From NCBI GenBank assembly GCA_963845425.1, contig CAWJSC010000010.1, positions 682,001 through 746,000 of the forward strand: 64,000 nt of DNA, written 5' to 3'. This DNA comes from DATDAH01 sp963845425 (GTDB lineage: Bacteria > Actinomycetota > Acidimicrobiia > Acidimicrobiales > DATDAH01). Shown one piece after another: positions 48,143 through 56,769 of the stretch (its first letter is position 1; each line of letters begins with the position of its first letter). The translations under genes and the position numbers were made by a program. Below the pieces are notes generated by a model. That model saw nothing but the letters and a program-made list of their open reading frames with translations, was not told where the DNA came from and made no database searches.

Positions 48143-50250
48143 GTGTCCGCCTCGATCAGATCGGGCACCGGGTCGGTGAGGACCTCAGGCTCCTCGGTGG
48201 CCACCTTCGGACCCTCCACGAAGCTGGGCACGAACAGCCCGCGGCGACGGGCCACCCACCGCAGGGCGGCGTCCCGCAGGCGGTACACCAGGCCGCCCAG
48301 CCCGCTGGGCAGGATCATCAGCACCAGCAGCACCCCGAGGGAGTTCGAGAACAGGCGCCAGAGCGCGGCGTCACCCGGGAGGTCGCTGGCGAACCGGTAG
48401 GTGAGCTCGAGGTAGGCGGCGCCGAGTAGGACCCCCAGCGTCGACCCGAGCCCGCCGATCACCACCATCGTGAACGCCAGGAAGCCGAGGAACGGGCCGT
48501 AGGTGTCGGGGCCGAAGGCCTGCTGGTGGTGCACGAACAGACCCCCGGCGACCGCGGCCAAGAAGCCCGAGATGGCGAAGGCCGTCATGCGCAGGCGCAG
48601 AGGGCGCAAGGCGAAGGCCTGGGCCCCGGCTTCGTTCTCCCGCAGGGCGACGAGGGCCCGCCCGAAGCGGCTCGACCGCATCCCGGCGAGGGCGAAGATG
48701 GCCAACACGAGCACCGCCAGGATCACGTAGTAGACGCCGGTCGGCGAGTCCCAGTCGATCCGCCCGAACAGGGGCGGGCGCTCGATGCGCCCCGTGGGGA
48801 TCCAGTCGAAGAACTGGCGGTTGAGGAAGTACGAGTACATCGACAGGGCGAAGGCGAACGTGGTGACGCTCAGCAGCAGCCCCTGCAGGCGGAGGGCGGG
48901 CAGGCCCACGAGCAGGGCGGCCACCGCCCCGGCGAAGCCGGCCACGAGCAGGGCCAAGCTCAGGTCCAGGCCCCATTCCGAGGTGGCCACGCCCCCGATG
49001 GCGGCTCCGAGGCCCACGAAGCCCATCTGACCGAGCGAGACCTGACCGGCCCAGCCCGTGAGGACCAAGAGGGACAGGCCGATGATGCCGAAGATGAGGA
49101 CCGAGGACGCCAGCAGGGCATCGCTCGGTGAGAGCCAGGTCGGCAGCCACAGCACCAGGGCGGCGAGGACGGCCGCACCCCCCCAGCGCACGGCCCGGAC
49201 CTCGGGTAGCCGGGCGACGACCTCTGGGACGGGCCGGACCTCGTCGACCGCCTGCCAGGTCGAGACCGACTCCAGGGAGGTGCGGGCCATCCCCCGTCGG
49301 CGCAGCAAGAGGGCCACGACGATCACGGCCCCGACGATCGGGTCGACCAGCAACGGGCTCGAGGCGTTCCAGTCGATGCCAGTCTCCAGCAGACCCAGCG
49401 CGATGGCGGCAAAGGCCACGGCTGGGAGGTCGACCATCCCGCCGATCACCAGGGCGGCGAGGATCCGCAGCAGGAAGCCGAAGGTGGACGCACTGCCGCC
49501 GATGGGGAGGCCGACGACCCCGGCGCGCAACCACGCGCCGCTGAACGCCAGCAGGGTGGCGACCATCCACACGACCGTCTGGAGCCGTTTCACGGGGATC
49601 CCCAGGAGCGCGGCCCGGTCGGCCCGCTCGGCCGATGCCCGCACCGCGATCCCGACGTCGGTCCGGCGCAGGAAGACCGCGAGGGCCACCATCACCAGAG
49701 GGGCGACCACCAGAGCGGCCAGTTCGTCGGCGCCGAAGATGATCGGGTCCACGGTGAACTGGATGTCCCACGGCAGGTCCAGGGCCTGGGCCGAGGGGCG
49801 CTCGCCCCACAACCGGGGCAGCAGGAGGCTGCAGGCGCCCAACAGCGTGGCCAGGCCGATGGTGGCGACGGTGAGGATCAGCCGGGGGGCGTCGAAGAAG
49901 CGACGGATCACCGCCAGCTCGACGATGGCGCCGACGACCAGGGCGGCGAGCAGCCCGGCCCCGAGCGACACCCAGTAGTTCCAGCCCCAGAAGGCGATCA
50001 GGTACACGCCGAGCGAAGTCGGGACGCTGCCCAGATCGGTCTGGGCGAAGTTGATGATCCGGTTGGCCCGGTAGATCAGCGCCAGGCCGAGGGCGGCGAG
50101 GGCACTGAGCAGACCGACGATGAGGCCCCGCAGGAAGACCCCGGCCGGCACGGGGAAGAAGACCAGCTGGGCGGCGAGCACGGCAGCGGGGGGCCCGAAA
50201 CGGCGCAACGGCTCGCGCCATCCCGCCCTGTCAACCCCCCCGGTCGCCAT
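48139..50250 (-). CDS. Fused LivH-LivM branched-chain amino acid ABC permease
   Basis: The 703-residue protein combines two permease units normally encoded separately. Residues about 30-335 are LivH-like (GLIVGLLSALAALGLALIYR, INFAQTDLG, RASAERADRAALLGIPV) and about 370-680 LivM-like (GLSLLVLTGWAGQVSLGQMGF, LVALRENEAGAQAFALRP, GGLGSTLGVLLGAAYLEL). ATG 50250 lies nine bases after a TACGGT box. The stop overlaps the start of the MFS-ATPase gene (GTGA). With that gene and the binding protein it makes a complete importer from three polypeptides. Confidence 0.9.
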   Translation of the reverse strand: MATGGVDRAGWREPLRRFGPPAAVLAAQLVFFPVPAGVFLRGLIVGLLSALAALGLALIYRANRIINFAQTDLGSVPTSLGVYLIAFWGWNYWVSLGAGLLAALVVGAIVELAVIRRFFDAPRLILTVATIGLATLLGACSLLLPRLWGERPSAQALDLPWDIQFTVDPIIFGADELAALVVAPLVMVALAVFLRRTDVGIAVRASAERADRAALLGIPVKRLQTVVWMVATLLAFSGAWLRAGVVGLPIGGSASTFGFLLRILAALVIGGMVDLPAVAFAAIALGLLETGIDWNASSPLLVDPIVGAVIVVALLLRRRGMARTSLESVSTWQAVDEVRPVPEVVARLPEVRAVRWGGAAVLAALVLWLPTWLSPSDALLASSVLIFGIIGLSLLVLTGWAGQVSLGQMGFVGLGAAIGGVATSEWGLDLSLALLVAGFAGAVAALLVGLPALRLQGLLLSVTTFAFALSMYSYFLNRQFFDWIPTGRIERPPLFGRIDWDSPTGVYYVILAVLVLAIFALAGMRSSRFGRALVALRENEAGAQAFALRPLRLRMTAFAISGFLAAVAGGLFVHHQQAFGPDTYGPFLGFLAFTMVVIGGLGSTLGVLLGAAYLELTYRFASDLPGDAALWRLFSNSLGVLLVLMILPSGLGGLVYRLRDAALRWVARRRGLFVPSFVEGPKVATEEPEVLTDPVPDLIEADT

Positions 50251-50259
50251 GCGGGGCGC

Positions 50260-50265
50260 ACCGTA
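50260..50265 (-). promoter_or_regulatory. -10 box of the LivHM-fusion operon
   Basis: TACGGT on the minus strand lies nine bases before ATG 50250. The region is shared with the divergent LLM gene promoter. Confidence 0.45.
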
Positions 50266-50305
50266 GTGCCGCTGAGGCACTGCGTAGGTCCGCCCCCACG
50301 CGCAC

Positions 50306-50311
50306 TACCGT
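50306..50311 (+). promoter_or_regulatory. -10 box before the leader ORF of the LLM gene
   Basis: TACCGT lies eight bases before ATG 50320, the start of a 9-codon ORF, so transcription probably begins at that ATG. Confidence 0.45.
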
Positions 50312-50319
50312 CGCCCGCC

Positions 50320-50349
50320 ATGACGAGGCGACGGGGAGCACGGGCATGA
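50320..50349 (+). CDS. Possible 9-residue leaderless leader peptide
   Basis: ATG 50320 opens a 9-codon frame (MTRRRGARA) whose stop overlaps the start of the LLM gene as ATGA. It is Arg-rich and sits exactly where the leaderless transcript would begin. It might couple translation of the downstream gene. A GGGGAG sequence inside it can also serve as the Shine-Dalgarno of the LLM gene. Confidence 0.4.
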   Translation: MTRRRGARA

Positions 50350-51353
50350 AGGTCGACGGAGGGCTGGGGGCCATCGCCCAGGCCGGGGCCACGGCGCGGT
50401 CCCTGGAGGCCGCCGGCTACGACGGGGCGTGGAGCGCGGAGACCAGCCATGACCCCTTCCTGCCCCATGTCCTGGCCGCCGACGCCACCGACCGACTCGA
50501 GCTGGGCACGGGCATCGCGGTGGCCTTCGCTCGCAGCCCGATGACGCTGGCCAACACCGCCTGGGACCTGCAGGTGCAGTCCGAAGGGCGCTTCCTGCTC
50601 GGCCTCGGCTCCCAGATCAAGCCCCACATCACCAAGCGCTTCTCCATGCCGTGGTCCCAGCCCGCGGCGCGGATGCGGGAGATGATCCTGGCCATCCGGG
50701 CCATCTGGGACTGCTGGGACGGCGACGGCAACCTCGACTTCCGGGGGGACTTCTACACCCACACCCTGATGACCCCGTTTTTCAACCCGGGGCCCAGCCC
50801 CCACGGCCACCCGAAGGTGTTCCTCGCCGCCGTCGGCGCTCGCATGACCGAGGTGGCGGGCGAGGTGGCCGACGGCCTCCTCTGCCACGGCTTCACCACC
50901 GCGTCCTACCTGCAGGAACGAACCCTTCCCGCCGTGGAGACCGGCCTGGAGAAGGCCGGCCGGTCACGATCGGACCTGGAGCTGTCGATCCCGGCGTTCA
51001 TCGTCACCGGCGAGGACGACGACGAGATGGCCGCGTCCGCCGCCGGCGTCCGCCGCCAGATCGCCTTCTACGGCTCCACGCCGGCGTACCGCGGGGTGCT
51101 GGAGCACCACGGCTGGGGCGATCTGCAGAACGAGCTCAACCGCCTTTCCAAGCAGGGCGAGTGGGCGACCATGGGCGAGCTGATCGACGACGAGATCCTC
51201 AGGACCTTCGCCGTGGTGGCCGAGCCCGAGGCCGTCGCCGGCGCCCTCCTGGAGCGGTGGGGTGGCCTGGTGGACCGCATCAGCTTCTACGCCCCGTACG
51301 AGACCGATCGCGACACGTGGCTCCCCGTCGTGGAGGCGCTCCAGCAGGGGTGA
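50346..51353 (+). CDS. LLM-class F420-dependent oxidoreductase
   Basis: This 335-residue luciferase-like TIM-barrel protein has MKVDGGLGAIAQAGATARSL, AWSAETSHDPFL, LGTGIAVAFARSPMTLANTAWDLQ split across it, and RFLLGLGSQIKPHI, a pattern of the actinobacterial F420-dependent LLM subgroup. The substrate is not predictable. ATG 50346 has a GGGGAG Shine-Dalgarno seven bases upstream and overlaps the stop of a tiny leader ORF. The gene is divergent from the ABC importer operon and convergent with leuS (10-base gap). Confidence 0.9.
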   Translation: MKVDGGLGAIAQAGATARSLEAAGYDGAWSAETSHDPFLPHVLAADATDRLELGTGIAVAFARSPMTLANTAWDLQVQSEGRFLLGLGSQIKPHITKRFSMPWSQPAARMREMILAIRAIWDCWDGDGNLDFRGDFYTHTLMTPFFNPGPSPHGHPKVFLAAVGARMTEVAGEVADGLLCHGFTTASYLQERTLPAVETGLEKAGRSRSDLELSIPAFIVTGEDDDEMAASAAGVRRQIAFYGSTPAYRGVLEHHGWGDLQNELNRLSKQGEWATMGELIDDEILRTFAVVAEPEAVAGALLERWGGLVDRISFYAPYETDRDTWLPVVEALQQG

Positions 51354-51363
51354 ACGCTGCGCC

Positions 51364-53823
51364 TCACACGACCAGGTTGACCAACTTGGGCGGGCGGGCG
51401 ATGACCTTCTCGGGCTGACCGCCGTCCAGGATCGCCTGGATCTTCTCGGAGGCCAGGGCGGCGGCGACGGCGTCGGCCTCGCCGATTCCGGCGGCGACGT
51501 CGATGCGGTCCCGGACCTTGCCGTTGACCTGCACGATCATGGTGGCCGTGGCCACGGTGGTCATGGCCGCGTCGGCCACGGGCCAGGGCTGGGTGTGCAC
51601 ATGGGTGCCGTTGCGGCGCTCCCACAGCTCGGCGCTGATGTGGGGGGCCATGGGCGCGATCAGCAGGAGCACGGTGTCGACAGCCTCGGCCAGGGTCTCT
51701 CGGCGGGCCCCGTCCGCGCTCTGCGTGTAGGCGTACAGCTCGTTGGTGAACTGCATGAAGGACGACACGGCGGTGTTGTAGGACCAGCGCTCGTACTCGT
51801 CGGTGACCCGCTGGATCAGGCGGTGGCGGGACCGGGCCATCTCGTCGTCGGCCGGCGTCGGCTCACGGTCCACGATCGTGCCTGGGGACTCCCCCACCCC
51901 CAGGCGCCAGAGCCGGCCCAGGAACCGGTAGGAGCCCTCGATGCCGGCGTCGTCCCAGTCCATGTCGTCCTGGGGCGGGCCCACGAACAGGTGGAACAGG
52001 CGCAGGGCGTCGGCCCCGTAGCGCTCGAAGTAGTCCTCGGGGGCGACCAGGTTCCCCTTGGACTTCGACATCTTCGCGCCGTCCTTGCGGATCATGCCCT
52101 GGGTGAACAGGCGGGCGAACGGCTCCCGCAGCTCCTTGGGGGCGACGCCCAGGTCGGCCAACGCCTTGGTGAAGAACCGGGCGTACATCAGGTGGAGGAT
52201 GGCGTGCTCCACCCCACCGATGTACTGGTCCACGGGCAGCCAGTCGGCCACCGCCTCCTGACTGAACGGGACCTCGTCGTTGTGCGGGTCGGCGAAGCGC
52301 AGGAAGTACCAGGACGAGTCGACGAAGGTGTCCATGGTGTCGGTCTCGCGCCGGCCCGGGCCGCCACAGGCCGGACAGGTCACCTTCAGGAAGCCGTCGT
52401 GGTGCTTGAGCGGGGACTCGCCGCTGGGCGTGAACTCGATGTCGTCGGGGGCGACCACCGGCAGGTCGGCGTCGGGCACCGGCACGATGCCGCAGTCGTC
52501 GCAGTAGATGACGGGGATCGGACAGCCCCAGAAGCGCTGACGGGACAGCAGCCAGTCCCGCAGGCGGTACTGGACCGTGCGCTCGCCGATGGCCTCGGCC
52601 TCCAGCCAGTCCATGGCCTTCGCCTTGGCGTCGGCCACACCCAGGCCGTCCAGCCACTGGCTGTTGATGGCCGGCCCGTCGCCCGTGTACGCCTCGCCGT
52701 CGAAGCCCTCGGCAGGCTCGACGGTGCGGATGATGGGCAGGTCGTAGGCCTTGGCGAAGTCCCAGTCCCGCTGGTCCTGGCCCGGCACAGCCATGATCGC
52801 CCCGGTGCCGTAGGTGGCCAGGACGTAGTCGGCCAGGTAGATCGGGATCTCGTCGCCGGTGAAGGGGTTGACGGCGTGGGCGCCGGTGAAGACGCCGCGC
52901 TTGTCAAGCGGGCCCTCCGAGCTCAGGCGCTCCAGCTCGCTCTCACCGGTGACGTGGGCGACGAAGGCCTCGACCTCGGCCCGCTGGTCATCGGTGGTCA
53001 GCTTCGCCACGATCGGGTGCTCGGGGGCGACCACGGCGTAGGTCATGCCGAAGCTGGTGTCGGGCCGGGTGGTGAAGACCTCCAGGCGCAGGTCGTCATG
53101 GCCGGTGATGGGGAGACGGAACGTCGCCCCCTCGGAGCGACCGATCCAGTTGCGCTGCATCGTCTTGACCCGCTCCGGCCAGTCGAGATCGTCGATGTCG
53201 TCCAGCAGCTGTTGGGCGTAGTCGGTGATCTTGAAGAACCACTGCTCCAGGTTCTTGCGCTGGACCAGGTCGCCTGAGCGCTCGCAGGTCCCGTCGGCCA
53301 GGACCTGCTCGTTGGCCAGCACCGTCTGGCAGCCGGGGCACCAGTTGACCGGGGCCTCGGCGCGATAGGCCAGGCCCGCCTCCAGCAGTTGCAGGAAGAT
53401 CCACTGGGTCCAGCGGATGTAGGAGGGGTCGTGGCTCTTGACGACCCGGCGCCAGTCGTAGGAGGCGCCCAGCCGCTTGAGCGAGGAGGTCAGCTCCTCG
53501 ATCTTGGCCTCGGTGAAGGGCCGGGGGTGCTCCCCCGTCTTGATGGCCGCGTTCTCCGCGGGCAGCCCGAAGCTGTCGAAGCCGATCGGTGACAGGACCG
53601 CCTGGCCGTTCATCGTGCGGTAGCGGACCAGCAGGTCACCGAAGGTGTAGTTCCGCACGTGGCCCATGTGGGCCGCACCGCTCGGGTACGGGTACATGCA
53701 CAGCACGTAGGACCTCGGGCGGGGGTCGTCGTTGTCGACCTCGTAGGTCCCCTCCTCGAGCCACCGTGTCTGCCAGCGCGCCTCGATCGCGGAAGGGTCA
53801 TAGGGCTGGCCCGGCGTGTCCAT
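51364..53823 (-). CDS. leuS: Leucyl-tRNA synthetase
   Basis: LeuS charges tRNA-Leu. The 819-residue protein has the HIGH-type motif (PYPSGAAHMGHVRNY), the editing domain with TTRPDTSFGMTY and GTGAIMAVPGQDQRD, a zinc-like CPAC segment, KMSKSKGN, and the anticodon-binding end with VNGKVRDRIDV. The length is typical for bacterial LeuS. ATG 53823 lies seven bases after TACGAT, suggesting a leaderless mRNA. A longer open frame exists upstream but lies in the tRNA promoter region. Confidence 0.97.
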   Translation of the reverse strand: MDTPGQPYDPSAIEARWQTRWLEEGTYEVDNDDPRPRSYVLCMYPYPSGAAHMGHVRNYTFGDLLVRYRTMNGQAVLSPIGFDSFGLPAENAAIKTGEHPRPFTEAKIEELTSSLKRLGASYDWRRVVKSHDPSYIRWTQWIFLQLLEAGLAYRAEAPVNWCPGCQTVLANEQVLADGTCERSGDLVQRKNLEQWFFKITDYAQQLLDDIDDLDWPERVKTMQRNWIGRSEGATFRLPITGHDDLRLEVFTTRPDTSFGMTYAVVAPEHPIVAKLTTDDQRAEVEAFVAHVTGESELERLSSEGPLDKRGVFTGAHAVNPFTGDEIPIYLADYVLATYGTGAIMAVPGQDQRDWDFAKAYDLPIIRTVEPAEGFDGEAYTGDGPAINSQWLDGLGVADAKAKAMDWLEAEAIGERTVQYRLRDWLLSRQRFWGCPIPVIYCDDCGIVPVPDADLPVVAPDDIEFTPSGESPLKHHDGFLKVTCPACGGPGRRETDTMDTFVDSSWYFLRFADPHNDEVPFSQEAVADWLPVDQYIGGVEHAILHLMYARFFTKALADLGVAPKELREPFARLFTQGMIRKDGAKMSKSKGNLVAPEDYFERYGADALRLFHLFVGPPQDDMDWDDAGIEGSYRFLGRLWRLGVGESPGTIVDREPTPADDEMARSRHRLIQRVTDEYERWSYNTAVSSFMQFTNELYAYTQSADGARRETLAEAVDTVLLLIAPMAPHISAELWERRNGTHVHTQPWPVADAAMTTVATATMIVQVNGKVRDRIDVAAGIGEADAVAAALASEKIQAILDGGQPEKVIARPPKLVNLVV

Positions 53824-53830
53824 GGCCCCG

Positions 53831-53836
53831 ATCGTA
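53831..53836 (-). promoter_or_regulatory. -10 box of leuS (leaderless type)
   Basis: TACGAT on the minus strand lies seven bases before ATG 53823. Confidence 0.5.
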
Positions 53837-53921
53837 CCGATGCCCCTCCCCGCTTCTGAGGCCGGTTTGCCTGTCACCGGCGGTGGGGACAATGACGAGA
53901 TGGGCACCGTCTGCGCTGAGC

Positions 53922-53950
53922 TTGAGGCGATCCGCCACCGGGTTGGTAAT
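53922..53950 (+). promoter_or_regulatory. Promoter of tRNA-Ala
   Basis: TTGAGG (53922-53927) and GGTAAT (53945-53950) are 17 bases apart, 15 bases before the tRNA. Confidence 0.5.
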
Positions 53951-53965
53951 CTCACGGCCGCACAC

Positions 53966-54039
53966 GGGGCTGTAGCTCAGTCCGGCAGAGCACCTGCATG
54001 GCATGCAGGGGGTCACGGGTTCAATTCCCGTCAGCTCCA
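53966..54039 (+). tRNA. tRNA-Ala (anticodon GGC)
   Basis: A complete cloverleaf is visible: acceptor GGGGCTG/CAGCTCC with one G-T pair, D-arm GCTC/GAGC, anticodon stem CCTGC/GCAGG with loop ATGGCAT (anticodon GGC), a five-base variable loop, T-arm ACGGG/CCCGT with TTCAATT, and discriminator A. The CCA end is not encoded. It reads GCC and GCT, and GCC is a very common codon here. The gene stands alone between leuS and rsfS. Confidence 0.96.
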
Positions 54040-54078
54040 CTTCTCGTGTCGCCCGTGGCAACAGGTGTCACGGATCGC

Positions 54079-54474
54079 TCAGCCGGTTTCGGCGGCGGCT
54101 TCCTGCCAGTCGACCTCGGGGACGTCGGCCCAGAGACGCTCGAGCTGGTAGTAGTCCCGCTCCTCTTCGTGGAAGACGTGGACCACGAAGTCGCCGTAGT
54201 CCAACAGGACCCAGCGCAGGCCGTCGAGGCCCTCCACCCGCAGCGGGGCGAACCCGAAGTCGGCCTTGAGCCGTGTCTCGACCTCCTCGGCGATGGTGCG
54301 CACCAGGCGGGGGTTGGAGCCCGAGGCGATGACGAACCAGCCGGTGATGGACAGCACGTCGCCCACGTCCAGGACCAGCACGTCGGTGGCGTTCTTGTCG
54401 TCCGCGGCGACTGCGGCGGCCTTCACGGCGGCGAGCAGGACCTCGGGGTCCACGGCCTCAGCCAGTGGTCTCAC
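54079..54474 (-). CDS. rsfS: Ribosomal silencing factor RsfS
   Basis: RsfS binds ribosomal protein L14 and blocks subunit joining under nutrient stress. The 131-residue protein shows the family core: DVLVLDVGDVLSITGWFVIASGSN, then RVEGLDGLRWVLLDYGDFVVHVF and the end YYQLERLW. GTG 54474 overlaps the LCP gene by 17 bases; GTG 54453, four bases after its stop, is a possible alternative. It is the last gene of nadD-LCP-rsfS, a conserved actinobacterial order. Confidence 0.94.
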   Translation of the reverse strand: MRPLAEAVDPEVLLAAVKAAAVAADDKNATDVLVLDVGDVLSITGWFVIASGSNPRLVRTIAEEVETRLKADFGFAPLRVEGLDGLRWVLLDYGDFVVHVFHEEERDYYQLERLWADVPEVDWQEAAAETG

Positions 54475-55852
54475 CGCCCGTCGCCGCCGGGGGGACGCTG
54501 CCGGAGGGAGCGCTCACGGTGGGCACGGTCCCGCCCGCGGGCAACGTGGTCGCCGTGGTGCCACCGCTCAGGCTGTCGATGTAGTCCTGACCGAGGACCA
54601 CGACCACGTCGACGGTGTCGCTCAGGCCGGTGTCCTTGACCAGGGTGCCGGTGCCCAGCGCGTTGAGCAGGCGCTGGGCCTTCTCCCGCTGGTTCGCCCG
54701 GAAGAAGTAGACGACGGTCTCCTCTTCCCCGAACTCCTCCGCGTTCGCGATGACGCTGATCTCCGCTCCGGCCTGGACAAGCGTGTGCGACACCTCGCCC
54801 AGGCGGTCGGTCTGGCCCTCCACCCCCATGACCAGGCGGGTGCGCGGGCGACCCACCCCCTGCGGGAACGGGATGACCTCCGGGACCGTCACCAGGATCG
54901 CCAGGACGTCGGGCCGGAAGAGGTCGCTCTCCACGATCGGGACCCCGGGGATCGGCACCGGGGTGGCGGGCAGGATCTCCAGGTTGCGGGGCCCACCCGT
55001 GAGCCCCCGAACGGCGCCCCCGATGCCGCCCTCGCCCTCTCCCGGCACCGCGTCCTCACCGGCCTCGTCGAGGGCGGCCAGCCACGCCGTCCAGAAGGCC
55101 TCGTGGCGGCTAAGGCGCACGGTGTCGGCCTGGTCCTCGGTGTCGGCCTGGAGGTACGGCCCGACCTGGGCGGCGGTCAACTGGATCTCCCCCTGGGGGA
55201 ACGACAGTGGCTGGCCTCCGGCGCCGGTCGTCTCCACCGCCACCGGGTTCTGCACGGTCAGCGGCGCGACCGGGGCCACGAGGTTCGCCCACTGGCGGGC
55301 GGGCACCGCCACCACCTCACCGATGCCGGCTCCCAGCATCGTCTCCAGGCGCTGCTCGAGCCCGGGTAGCCCGGCTTCGGCGTGGATGGCCGCCAGCGTG
55401 GCCTCCGGCGGGGTGCGGAACGGCACGTCGAGCAGCGTGCCGACGGGGAAGAACACGATGTTGCCCCCGCCCTCCTGGGACGGCAGCGTGATGAGGGTCA
55501 CCCCGGCGAGCGACCCGTCCGGGGCGATGTCGGCCAACAGGGTCGTGGGCGTCGGGGTGACCAGGGCCTGGAACCCGGGTGCGTTCGGGTCCTCGACCCC
55601 GCCGATGATCTCGCCGGTGTCCTCGTTGCGCAGGATGGAGAAGCCCTTCCACGCCAGCATCGGCCCGAGGACGACGAGGACGAGGAGCACCGGCGCGTAG
55701 AGGAAGAAGCGCCAGGTCAGCCGGCGGAGAAAGGCGGGCAGCTCCCGCTCGGGCCGGTCCTCGGTGGCCCCGTGGCCCCCGGACCCCGGGGTCGAGAGGT
55801 CCTCGACCGGGTCGTCGCCCGTCGGGCGCTGGTCGGAGGACACCACGGTCAT
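54458..55852 (-). CDS. LCP-like protein with LytR_C domain
   Basis: The 464-residue protein has a cytoplasmic acidic start (about 1-45), one membrane helix (FFLYAPVLLVLVVLGPMLAW), a region reminiscent of a degenerate LCP domain (GVTLITLPSQEGGGNIVFFP, about 110-210), and a C-terminal LytR_C domain (VMGVEGQTDRLGEVSHTLVQ ... VVVVLGQDY). LCP proteins attach wall polymers to peptidoglycan, but the usual catalytic Arg/Asp set is not obvious here. The ATG start at 55852 overlaps the nadD stop. The Thr/Ser/Pro tail ends at the rsfS overlap. Confidence 0.8.
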   Translation of the reverse strand: MTVVSSDQRPTGDDPVEDLSTPGSGGHGATEDRPERELPAFLRRLTWRFFLYAPVLLVLVVLGPMLAWKGFSILRNEDTGEIIGGVEDPNAPGFQALVTPTPTTLLADIAPDGSLAGVTLITLPSQEGGGNIVFFPVGTLLDVPFRTPPEATLAAIHAEAGLPGLEQRLETMLGAGIGEVVAVPARQWANLVAPVAPLTVQNPVAVETTGAGGQPLSFPQGEIQLTAAQVGPYLQADTEDQADTVRLSRHEAFWTAWLAALDEAGEDAVPGEGEGGIGGAVRGLTGGPRNLEILPATPVPIPGVPIVESDLFRPDVLAILVTVPEVIPFPQGVGRPRTRLVMGVEGQTDRLGEVSHTLVQAGAEISVIANAEEFGEEETVVYFFRANQREKAQRLLNALGTGTLVKDTGLSDTVDVVVVLGQDYIDSLSGGTTATTLPAGGTVPTVSAPSGSVPPAATGGETTG

Positions 55853-56451
55853 TCGCCGGAACGATAGAGCCCCCGGGCCTCGATCTGCCCGCGGACCCGG
55901 GGGGGGACCAGCACCTCGATCGTGCGACCCGCGGCCACCCGCTCCCGCAGGTCGGTGCTCGACACGTCGAGTCGCGTCATCGGCACCGTGCGCCACGACC
56001 AGCCCGGCGGCGGAGAGCCCGTCTCGCCCTCCCGGGCCGCCACCACCAGGCGGGCCCGCGCGGCCACCTCGTCACCCCGCTCCCAGGTCGGCAGCCCGGC
56101 GGCGGCGTCGGCCCCGAGGATCACCCAGAGCTCGTCGTCGGGGCCCTCGGCGGCCAGCGTGGCCAGGGTGTCGGCGGTGTAGGAGGGGCCGCCCCGGCGG
56201 ATCTCGATGTCGGAGGCCTCGATGCCGTCCAGGTCGGCGACGGCGGCCTCCACCAGGGCCAACCGGTCCGCCGACGGACTCACCTCGCGGTCCCCGATCT
56301 TCTGCCAGGGCACGTGGGCCACGACCAGCAGGACCACGTCGAGGGCCAGCGCGTCACGTACCTCTGTGGCCATCGCCAGGTGCCCGATGTGGGGGGGATC
56401 GAAGGTCCCGCCAAGGATCCCGATGCGCCGACGCATGAAAATCTCACTCAC
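55849..56451 (-). CDS. nadD: Nicotinate-nucleotide adenylyltransferase
   Basis: NadD joins nicotinate mononucleotide with ATP in NAD synthesis. The 200-residue protein has the HxGH nucleotidyltransferase motif in GILGGTFDPPHIGHL and the C-terminal DVSSTDLRERVAAG, matching the ISSTxxR family signature. ATG 56436 (MRRRIGILGG) is an alternative start five codons into the frame; GTG 56451 gives a slightly longer N-terminus. It starts the nadD-LCP-rsfS operon and is divergent from the sigma factor gene. Confidence 0.95.
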   Translation of the reverse strand: MSEIFMRRRIGILGGTFDPPHIGHLAMATEVRDALALDVVLLVVAHVPWQKIGDREVSPSADRLALVEAAVADLDGIEASDIEIRRGGPSYTADTLATLAAEGPDDELWVILGADAAAGLPTWERGDEVAARARLVVAAREGETGSPPPGWSWRTVPMTRLDVSSTDLRERVAAGRTIEVLVPPRVRGQIEARGLYRSGE

Positions 56452-56769
56452 CGTGCTTGAGGTCGACGCTTTGTGCGCCGTAACAGGGAATCCACCCGCA
56501 ATGAATGGACTTCTGGCTGCCCGTGCGCGATCCTAGAGAGCGAACCGACTCCCCCCTCGCCCTGTCGGCTCATTCGACTCGTCGTGCCGGTGCGCTCCAG
56601 TGCCGAACGTCCGTGTCGTCCTGTCATCGCTGTGCTGTGACCGATGTCATGGTAGCCAGCGGAACGGGGTACGAGTCGGGGTCGTTGTTCACATTCCCCC
56701 GCCGTCGAGAAATTCTGCCTGTTCACCGTCGGAATGCCCGACGGCCCCAGCAGGTTGAGAAGAGATGCC
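56452..56769. other. 318-base divergent region between nadD and the sigma factor gene
   Basis: The region contains regulatory DNA for both genes. An ECF-type promoter-like pair, GGAAC-n18-GTT, lies at 56661-56686. A possible TACGGC box for nadD lies near 56490. No gene or RNA was recognised. Confidence 0.5.
56661..56686 (+). promoter_or_regulatory. ECF-type promoter candidate before the sigma factor gene
   Basis: GGAAC (56661-56665) and GTT (56684-56686) are exactly 18 bases apart, matching promoters of stress-type ECF sigma factors. It lies 84 bases before ATG 56770. Confidence 0.4.
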
